Position numbers and translations under genes: made by a program. Positions 7,455-13,039 of a DNA stretch of 13,039 nt are shown here, piece by piece (within the stretch, counting starts at the first letter, position 1; each line of letters begins with the position of its first letter). Source of the DNA: Pseudomonadota bacterium (lineage in GTDB: Bacteria; Pseudomonadota; Alphaproteobacteria; Acetobacterales; Acetobacteraceae); contig JAKAQU010000039.1 of assembly GCA_021819535.1 (NCBI GenBank), positions 1-13,039 on the forward strand, given 5' to 3'. Below the pieces are notes generated by a model that did no database searches, was not told where the DNA came from, and saw only the letters and a program-made list of their open reading frames with translations.

Positions 7455-7542
7455 GGTAGGGGGCTTTGCCCCCTACCGATCCCCACCAAAGGCAATGCCT
7501 TTGGAAACCGATCTGAAATGCGGGTCTCGGGGCAGCGCCCTG
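7455..7542. repeat. Three-hairpin intergenic repeat element
   Basis: Three short palindromes stand in a row between livK and the thiolase. The first has a perfect 10-bp stem, GGTAGGGGGC (7455-7464) with GCCCCCTACC (7468-7477), around a TTT loop. The second has a perfect 8-bp stem, CCAAAGGC (7486-7493) with GCCTTTGG (7497-7504), around AAT. The third is weaker, GGGC (7530-7533) with GCCC (7537-7540), extendable by a G-T and a C-G pair. Each has a three-base loop. From memory, similar paired blocks recur between genes in acetic-acid-bacteria relatives, which would make this a dispersed REP-like element, but only one copy is in this window. On the - strand it follows livK and precedes the thiolase, so it could stabilise the 3' end of the liv message or reduce read-through. 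The whole gap, 7378-7559, contains no convincing ORF. Confidence 0.7.
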
Positions 7543-7559
7543 GCCTTGTCCCGGCCTCC

Positions 7560-8663
7560 TCACATTTCGTGATAGCTGCCGTCGTGCCAGATATAGAAAA
7601 CGTAATCCGGCTTGGTCACGTCGCCCTTGGCATCGAAGCCGATCGGGCCGAGAACGCTCTCCCACGGGCCGCCAGCCTTGAGTTCGGCGGCAACTTTCTT
7701 CGGATCCGTGGTGCCGGCCTTTTGTGCCGCTTCCGCCCAGATCTGCACGGCGGCGTAGGAGTAAAGCACGTAGCCCTCGGGATCGATTTTCTTGGCCTGG
7801 AATTCCTTGACGACGGAAGCCGCGGTCGGGCGCTTGCGCGGGTCGGAGGCGAAGGTCATCATCGTGCCCTCCCCGGTCGCCCCGGTGATCTGCCAGAATT
7901 CGGAGGTAACGAGGGCATCGCCGCTGATCAGCGTGACCTTCATGCCCTGTTCCTTGGCCTGGCGAATGATCAGCCCGGCCTCGGTCTGATAGCCGCCGAG
8001 ATAGATGACGTTGATGTCGGCCGCCTTGAGCCGGCTGACCAGGGCGGAATAATCCCGCTCACCCGGAACATAGGCGGTGTAAAGCGTTTCCTCGACCCCG
8101 GCCTTGTTCATGAATTTCTTGGTCTCATCGGCGAGGCCTTTGCCATAGGCGGTGTTGTCGTGGAGGATGGCGATGTGCTGGCCCTTGAAATGCGCGGCGA
8201 TATATTCGCCGGCGACCTCGCCCTGCTGATCATCGCGGCCGCAGACGCGAAACGTGTTCCACCCGCCGTTATCGGTGAAGGCGGGGTTGGTGGAGGCGGG
8301 GGAAATCTGCAACACGCCTTGTTCGAGATAGACCTTGCTCGCCGGGATCGAACTCGACGAACAAAAATGCCCATCGACGAAAACAATCCCCTTGTCGGCG
8401 AGCTGGTTCGCAATCGAAACTGCCTGTTTCGGGTCGCAAGCGTCATCGCCCTCGGTCAGCACCAATTGCTTGCCGAGCACGCCGCCATGGGCGTTGATAT
8501 CGGCAACCGCCTGCTCGGCGCCTTCCTTCATCTGCGCGCCGAAAGTTGCATTCGACCCGGTGAGCGGGCCGGCGGAGGCGATCTGGATTTGCGCTTTGGC
8601 GGGAACGGCTGCGACCGCGAACGGCAGCAAAACCATGCCGGCCAGTCGAAGAGTCTTCGTCAT
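7560..8663 (-). CDS. livK: Branched-chain amino acid ABC transporter, substrate-binding protein
   Basis: This 367-residue periplasmic binding protein of the Leu/Ile/Val type (Peripla_BP_6 fold) delivers its ligand to the LivHM channel. A signal peptide covers 1-24 (basic MTKTLR, hydrophobic core, AKA cut before QIQIASAGPLTG). C76 in DDACDP and C101 in HFCSSSS are placed as the conserved LivJ/LivK disulfide. CSSSS at 101-105 and SPASTNP at 121-127 correspond to the loops that bind the ligand's alpha-carboxyl and amino groups, and HDNTAYGKG is at 168-176. These features favour an amino acid ligand, though LivK relatives also bind amides and aromatic acids. AGGAG eight bases before the ATG fixes the start. 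It is the last liv gene, 56 nt after livF, whereas in E. coli livK comes first. The separate ribosome site would allow the extra translation a binding protein needs. Confidence 0.93.
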   Translation of the reverse strand: MTKTLRLAGMVLLPFAVAAVPAKAQIQIASAGPLTGSNATFGAQMKEGAEQAVADINAHGGVLGKQLVLTEGDDACDPKQAVSIANQLADKGIVFVDGHFCSSSSIPASKVYLEQGVLQISPASTNPAFTDNGGWNTFRVCGRDDQQGEVAGEYIAAHFKGQHIAILHDNTAYGKGLADETKKFMNKAGVEETLYTAYVPGERDYSALVSRLKAADINVIYLGGYQTEAGLIIRQAKEQGMKVTLISGDALVTSEFWQITGATGEGTMMTFASDPRKRPTAASVVKEFQAKKIDPEGYVLYSYAAVQIWAEAAQKAGTTDPKKVAAELKAGGPWESVLGPIGFDAKGDVTKPDYVFYIWHDGSYHEM

Positions 8664-8719
8664 GAGATCAATCTCCTTTTTGTTTCACGCGATGAAGCCG
8701 GCGGTCGCCTTTCTCCCGA

Positions 8720-9442
8720 TCAGTGTCCGCCTTCGAGGTAGGCTGCGCGAATTTCCGGCCGCGCCAGCAATTCCGCGCCGGCGCCGGCCATGGTGATCGC
8801 GCCGTTGACCAGGACATAGCCGCGATGGGCAAGGCGCAAGGCCTGATAGGCGTTTTGTTCGACGAGGAGGACGGTCAGCCCGGTTTCGCGGTTGAGTGTG
8901 CGGATCGCCTGGAAAATCTGGCGGACGACGAGGGGGGCAAGGCCGAGGCTCGGCTCGTCGAGCAAGAGCAACCGCGGGCGCGACATCAGTGCCCGCCCGA
9001 TCGCCAGCATCTGCTGCTCGCCGCCGGAAAGGGTTCCGCCGCGCTGCCGCTCGCGTTCGGCAAGGCGCGGGAAAAGCGCGAATACCCGCGCCATTTCCGC
9101 CTCGGCCGCGTTTTGTCCGGCGCTTTCCGCCCCCATGAGCAGGTTTTCACGCACACTCATGCGCGGAAAAATCCGCCGCCCCTCGGGCGCCTGGGCGATG
9201 CCGCGGCGCATGATGCGATGGGTCGGAAGATGGGTGATATCCTCGCCATCATAGCGGATTTGCCCGGATCGGGCCCGCGGCTGGCCGCAGACCGTCATCA
9301 TCAGTGTCGATTTGCCGGCGCCATTGGCCCCGATCAGGGTCACGATCTCGCCCTCGCCAACCGCGAGATCGACGTTTTTCAGGGCCTGCACCGCGCCATA
9401 GAACGTATCGACGCCGGCGAGTTCGAGCAGCGGGCGGCTCAC
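8720..9442 (-). CDS. livF: Branched-chain amino acid ABC transporter, ATPase LivF
   Basis: This 240-residue ABC ATPase is one of the two nucleotide-binding subunits that power the LivHM channel from the cytoplasmic face. Walker A is GANGAGKST at 38-46, the Q-loop Q84 lies in AQAPEGRRIFP, the signature LSGGEQQ is at 138-144 and Walker B LLLLDEPS at 158-165. VEQN replaces the switch histidine with glutamine, which is normal for LivF and separates it from LivG. The APEGR motif after the Q-loop is also LivF-like. The start is a GTG: it overlaps the livG stop as GTGA, with GGAGGT a proper distance upstream, so translation is coupled. Confidence 0.96.
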   Translation of the reverse strand: MSRPLLELAGVDTFYGAVQALKNVDLAVGEGEIVTLIGANGAGKSTLMMTVCGQPRARSGQIRYDGEDITHLPTHRIMRRGIAQAPEGRRIFPRMSVRENLLMGAESAGQNAAEAEMARVFALFPRLAERERQRGGTLSGGEQQMLAIGRALMSRPRLLLLDEPSLGLAPLVVRQIFQAIRTLNRETGLTVLLVEQNAYQALRLAHRGYVLVNGAITMAGAGAELLARPEIRAAYLEGGH

Positions 9443-10280
9443 GGCACTACCTCCGGCGCGAGATCATCGGCGCTTTCGTCGTCCTCGCCGAGATAGGCGG
9501 CGATGACATGCGGGTCGGCCCGCACCTCGGCCGGCGTGCCGTCGCTGATCTTCCGCCCGCGGTCGAGCACGACGATGTGATCGGAAATGCGCATGACGAC
9601 GTTCATGTCGTGCTCGATCAGGAGAAGGGAACAGCCCTCGGCGCGGATGCGCAATAGAAGTGCGCCGAGTTCGGCGGTCTCGCTCGGATTGAGGCCGGCC
9701 GCCGGCTCGTCGAGGCAGAGCAGCACCGGATCGACGCACATCGCCCGCGCGATTTCGAGCCGCCGCTGCGCGCCATAGGGGAGGGAGCCGGCGGGATCAT
9801 CGGCGCGCGCGAGAAGATCGATGCGCTCGAGCCAGGATTTTGCCTTCTCGACCGCCTGGCGCTCGGCCCGGCGATAATGGCCGAGCCCGAGAATGGCGAG
9901 AATCCCGAACCCGGTCGCCGCCATCAGGGGAATGTGCTGCGCGACCAGCAGATTTTCGAGCACCGTCATCCCGGCAAACAGGCGGATGTTCTGAAACGTG
10001 CGCGCAACCCCGGCACGGCGGGCGATGAGATGGCCCGGCATCTTGGCGAGCGCATAGCTTCCGCCATCCGGGCGGGTGAGGCTGAGTTCGCCGGAACTCG
10101 GCCGGTAAAAACCGGTGATGCAGTTGAAGGCGGTGGTCTTGCCGGCGCCATTGGGGCCGATCACCGCGGTGATCTCGCCGCGCCGGGCGGTGAACGAGAG
10201 ATCATCGAGCGCGGTGATACCGCCAAAGCGCATGCCGAGACGGCGAACCGCGAGCAACGGCATCGCGTCTTCGGCCGCCA

Positions 10281-10281
<1 letters not shown>
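9439..10281 (-). CDS. livG: Branched-chain amino acid ABC transporter, ATPase LivG
   Basis: This 280-residue ABC ATPase is the second nucleotide-binding subunit. Walker A is GPNGAGKTT at 42-50, followed by ARTFQNIRLF with the Q-loop at about 93-102. The signature is the LivG variant LPYGAQRRLEIARA at 167-180 in place of LSGGQ, Walker B is LLCLDEP at 187-193, and the switch histidine H224 is in IEHDMN. An insert of about 30 residues between Q-loop and signature is typical of LivG. The ATG at 10281 shares one base with the livM stop (TGATG) and has AGAGGT six bases upstream. A second ATG at codon 7 is a possible alternative. The open frame continues far upstream inside livM, but that part is a shadow. 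Confidence 0.95.
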
Positions 10282-11567
<1,286 letters not shown>

Positions 11568-11577
11568 GGTTTTTTCC

Positions 11578-12492
11578 TCACACCTTCTCCACATCGACGC
11601 GTCCGAGAAGCCCGGTCGGCAGGAAGACCAGGGTGATCGCGAGGATGGAGAATGCCGCGACGTCTTTGTATTGGACGCTGAAATAGGCTGACCAGAAAGT
11701 CTCGATCAGGCCGATCAGAAGCCCGCCCAAGACCGCCCCCGGAAGCGAGCCGATGCCGCCGAGCACTGCGGCGGTGAAGGCTTTCACGCCGGCGACGAAG
11801 CCGATGTAAAAATCGATGGCGCCGTAATAAAGGAGGAACAGGAGCCCGGCGATCGCGGCCAGTGCGGCGCCGATGACGAAGGTGACGCCGATCGTGCGGT
11901 CGGTATCGATGCCGAGTAGCCCGGCCATTTTGAGATCCTGCTCGCAGGCGCGCATCGCCCGCCCGAGCGGGGTGCGGGTCACGAGCCAGGTGAAAACACC
12001 AAGACAGAAGACGGTGGTGACCGCGATCGCGATTTGCATCCAGGAGAGCTGCACCGCGAATCCGCCGGCGCGGGTGAGGACGAGGCCGCCCGGCAACAGC
12101 GGCGCCAGCGGCTTGACCCGCGCGCCCTGCGAGACCTGGGCGAAATTCTGCAGCGTGATCGACATGCCGATGGCGCTGATCAGGGGGGCCAGGCGGAACG
12201 AGCCGCGCAGCGGCCGATAGGCGACGCGCTCGATGGTCCAGCCGTACAAGGCCGCGAGGGAGGCGGCGAAAACGAGGGTGATGGCGAGCGCCAGGGGCAC
12301 CGCGGTGATACCGAGCGAGGCGAGCCCGGAGAGCGCGATCAGTGACAGGAACGCGCCGATCATGAACACATCGCCATGGGCGAAATTGATCATGCCGATG
12401 ATGCCATAGACCATAGTGTAGCCGACGGCGATCAGCCCATAGATCATGCCGAGCGTGATACCGTTGATCAGCTGCTGCAACGCGTAAGCCAA
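11578..12492 (-). CDS. livH: Branched-chain amino acid ABC transporter, permease LivH
   Basis: This permease of about 304 residues is the other half of the channel, with roughly eight hydrophobic segments. Typical LivH stretches are LQQLINGITLGMIYGLIAVG at the N terminus, YTMVYGIIGMINFAHGDVFM, ERVAYRPLRG, the coupling loop GRAMRACEQDLKMAGLLGID and KAFTAAVLGGIGSLPGAVLGG. The start is uncertain. The frame is open to 12588, but residues before LAYALQQ are unlike the family. A TTG at 12492 gives MAYALQQ, the usual distance to LQQ, and has AGGGGG six bases upstream. A GTG at 12498 is the alternative but sits directly against the purine run. As first gene of the cluster, it probably carries the operon promoter in the ~300 nt upstream. 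Confidence 0.92.
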   Translation of the reverse strand: MAYALQQLINGITLGMIYGLIAVGYTMVYGIIGMINFAHGDVFMIGAFLSLIALSGLASLGITAVPLALAITLVFAASLAALYGWTIERVAYRPLRGSFRLAPLISAIGMSITLQNFAQVSQGARVKPLAPLLPGGLVLTRAGGFAVQLSWMQIAIAVTTVFCLGVFTWLVTRTPLGRAMRACEQDLKMAGLLGIDTDRTIGVTFVIGAALAAIAGLLFLLYYGAIDFYIGFVAGVKAFTAAVLGGIGSLPGAVLGGLLIGLIETFWSAYFSVQYKDVAAFSILAITLVFLPTGLLGRVDVEKV

Positions 12493-12534
12493 ACCCACCC
12501 CCCTGTTCCACGGCGATGTGGCTCGCCGGAGCCC

Positions 12535-12551
12535 GCGCCCGGGGAGGGCGC
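12535..12551. other. GC-only hairpin upstream of livH
   Basis: GCGCCC (12535-12540) pairs with GGGCGC (12546-12551) around GGGGA. It lies about 45 nt ahead of the proposed livH start, in the presumed leader. With only G and C in such a GC-rich region it could be chance. Confidence 0.25.
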
Positions 12552-12569
12552 CGCGTGAATCAAAGCATG

Positions 12570-12588
12570 TTGCATGCCAGCCATGCAA
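12570..12588. promoter_or_regulatory. Interrupted palindrome upstream of livH, candidate operator
   Basis: TTGCATG and CATGCAA form a perfect 7-bp inverted repeat separated by CCAGC, 19 bp in all. A further GCATG just to its left (12565-12569) makes a direct repeat with the left arm. It lies about 77 nt upstream of the proposed livH start. A mixed-composition perfect palindrome in this GC-rich sequence resembles a binding site for a dimeric repressor or activator. No regulator gene is present in the window to pair with it. It could instead act as an RNA hairpin in the liv leader. Confidence 0.4.
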
Positions 12589-12621
12589 GCGAGGGCGCTC
12601 TCAAAGGCCCAACCCGCCCGC

Positions 12622-12642
12622 CCCGCCCAACGGCTGGGCGGG
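12622..12642 (-). other. Hairpin directly after the leader ORF, attenuator-like
   Basis: CCCGCCCA (12622-12629) and TGGGCGGG (12635-12642) make a perfect 8-bp stem with a five-base loop. On the - strand it begins one base after the stop of the 33-codon ORF. A second CCCGCCC (12613-12619) offers a rival partner for the same arm, so two exclusive folds are possible. No T-run follows, so it is not a canonical terminator. Confidence 0.4.
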
Positions 12643-12744
12643 TCATTCCGGCGCTGGGGAAGGCGGCATCGCACAGGCTTTGAAGTTTTTATCGAGTTCC
12701 GGCCCAAGCAGCAGGATGGCGGCGAGGCGACGCGCGGTTTCCAC
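12643..12744 (-). CDS. Possible leader peptide ORF upstream of livH (33 codons)
   Basis: This is a short ORF from a GTG, with AGGAAG eight bases upstream, to a TGA. The peptide begins VETARRLAAILLLGPELD and ends PPSPAPE. It contains Leu, Ile-Leu-Leu-Leu and Leu within 17 codons and its third positions are mostly G or C, as in the neighbouring genes. It lies inside the presumed 5' leader of the branched-chain amino acid transporter, downstream of a TATAAT box and directly ahead of a hairpin. That layout resembles leader-peptide control, but a chance ORF or the remnant of an older gene is equally possible. I recognise no family. It is too short to weigh by itself; the upstream frame is closed by a TAG just before it. 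Confidence 0.3.
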   Translation of the reverse strand: METARRLAAILLLGPELDKNFKACAMPPSPAPE

Positions 12745-12764
12745 GGCGCCAGCTTCCTATACCG

Positions 12765-12794
12765 TTGCTCCAATTATAGGACCGCTTGTATATT
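12765..12794 (+). promoter_or_regulatory. Candidate promoter of the mrr fragment, leaderless type
   Basis: TTGCTC (12765-12770) and TATATT (12789-12794) are separated by 18 nt. The -35 is poor and the -10 is good. The predicted start of transcription falls on or next to the ATG at 12801. Because no ribosome site precedes that ATG, a leaderless message is the simplest reading. It overlaps the opposing liv -10 box. Confidence 0.35.
12773..12778 (-). promoter_or_regulatory. Candidate -10 box for the liv operon
   Basis: On the - strand this reads TATAAT, a perfect -10 hexamer, in the only AT-rich spot upstream of livH. Transcription would begin near 12766, just before the ribosome site of the small leader ORF, giving a leader of about 270 nt to livH. 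No good -35 box is found at 16-19 nt, so an activator or another sigma factor would be needed, or the match is chance. Confidence 0.3.
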
Positions 12795-12800
12795 CCACGC

Positions 12801-12912
12801 ATGTCGATCCCTGATTTCCAATCTCTTATGCTTCCTGTGCTGACTTCTGCCGCTGATAATGGAGAGGTTGCGATCGGGTCCGTCATCGAACGGCTTGCCC
12901 ATAACTTGCGCC
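12801..12912 (+). pseudogene. mrr: Restriction endonuclease Mrr family gene, 5' fragment cut by an IS
   Basis: The frame opens SIPDFQSLMLPVL, continues through AADNGEVAIGSVIERLAHNLR and then meets the IS end. From memory of the family this matches the N-terminal winged-helix (Mrr_N) domain of Mrr-like type IV restriction enzymes, which starts with the same (S/T)IPD(F/Y)QSLMLPxL pattern and an xxxERLA helix. Only about 37 of the roughly 300 residues remain before the insertion. The frame runs on into the element to a TGA at 12975-12977, so any product would be a short chimera without the catalytic domain. The rest of the gene may lie beyond the element, outside the window. There is no visible ribosome site, which fits leaderless translation. 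The start could also be a TTG at 12786, but the ATG matches the family start. Confidence 0.65.
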
Positions 12913-12923
12913 GTAATTACCCA

Positions 12924-12940
12924 CCCCCTTGCCAAGGGGG
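12924..12940 (+). other. Hairpin just upstream of the transposase start
   Basis: CCCCCTT (12924-12930) pairs perfectly with AAGGGGG (12934-12940) around GCC. It lies inside the IS left end, 23 nt before the transposase ATG. It may belong to the terminal repeat region, or may limit read-through into the transposase gene from outside promoters, as known for other insertion sequences. Confidence 0.4.
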
Positions 12941-12963
12941 CGAATGTCTGAATCCATGTCGGG

Positions 12964-13039
12964 ATGGACCGGACTGATTTGCAGCGGCTGAGCAAGGACG
13001 AACTGATCGAGTTGGTGCTCCGGCTTCAGCGGCCGGATA
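12964..13039 (+). CDS. IS66-family transposase, N-terminal start (partial)
   Basis: The frame is open from an ATG to the window edge, 25 codons. It begins MDRTDLQR and continues LSKDELIELVLRLQRPD. This matches from memory the N-terminal segment (DUF6444-like) of single-ORF IS66 transposases, which have LSKDELIxLVLRLQRPDKTSR at this point. The DDE catalytic domain lies outside the window. No tnpA or tnpB precedes it between the IS end and this ATG. That would fit the ISBst12-like subgroup, which carries only the large transposase gene. There is no clear ribosome site (a GGG lies directly before the ATG). The short length visible keeps the confidence moderate. Confidence 0.65.
   Translation, partial: MDRTDLQRLSKDELIELVLRLQRPD

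Larger units (their letters stand above)
12913..13039 (+). mobile_element. IS66-family element, left end (partial)
   Basis: The element appears to begin GTAATTACCCACCCCC at 12913. IS66-family termini are known to begin 5'-GTAA. Mrr similarity stops at the same place and a transposase start follows 51 nt later. IS66 elements duplicate 8 bp of target, so CTTGCGCC (12905-12912) should recur after the right end. That end is outside the window and the inverted repeat could not be checked. Confidence 0.6.

Noticed and set aside
7378..7665. N-terminal extension of the thiolase frame
   Set aside because: It covers the hairpin repeat and the end of livK, has no thiolase similarity, and a strong ribosome site sits before the ATG at 7377.
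7431..8741. Long + strand ORF opposite livK
   Set aside because: Antisense to a binding protein with signal peptide and disulfide cysteines in place. It crosses the hairpin repeat and shows no family signal.
12574..12843. 89-codon + strand ORF upstream of mrr
   Set aside because: It overlaps the leader structures and the mrr start in another frame, and has no family resemblance or ribosome site.

Overview
This is a GC-rich stretch of bacterial DNA, most likely from an alphaproteobacterium. The Calvin-cycle gene content, the codon use and the style of the intergenic hairpins suggest Rhodospirillales/Acetobacteraceae, but that placement is from memory of related genomes and was not tested. It is mostly ordinary metabolism and transport. 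I do not see a new defence or signalling system that can be argued from this sequence alone. The parts most worth a second look are the non-coding ones and the broken right-hand edge.

Left part, + strand (1-4957): the window opens in the last 52 codons of what reads as CbbX (the red-type Rubisco activase). An ATGA overlap leads to ribulose-phosphate 3-epimerase, then an exported alpha/beta-hydrolase and phosphoglycerate kinase. CbbX, the epimerase and phosphoglycerate kinase point to the distal end of a Calvin-Benson (cbb) operon, so the host probably fixes CO2 at least facultatively. The secreted hydrolase is the odd member. After a 98-nt gap comes a transmembrane chemoreceptor with a single Cache sensor domain.

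Middle and right part, - strand (12492 down to 5038): a branched-chain amino acid ABC transporter reads livH, livM, livG, livF, livK, with tight coupling between H, M, G and F and the binding-protein gene last. It is followed by a thiolase and an acyl-CoA dehydrogenase of the long-chain type, giving a transport-plus-acyl-CoA-breakdown cluster. A compact three-hairpin repeat lies between livK and the thiolase. The acyl-CoA dehydrogenase and the chemoreceptor genes converge on a short spacer with a strong hairpin.

Right edge (12493-13039): about 300 nt upstream of livH hold a candidate leader: a -10-like box, a 33-codon ORF with an Ile-Leu-Leu-Leu run, a perfect hairpin directly after its stop, and a 19-bp interrupted palindrome. 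Diverging from it is the first ~37 codons of an mrr-type restriction gene, cut by the left end of an IS66-family element (5'-GTAA terminus) whose transposase runs off the window.
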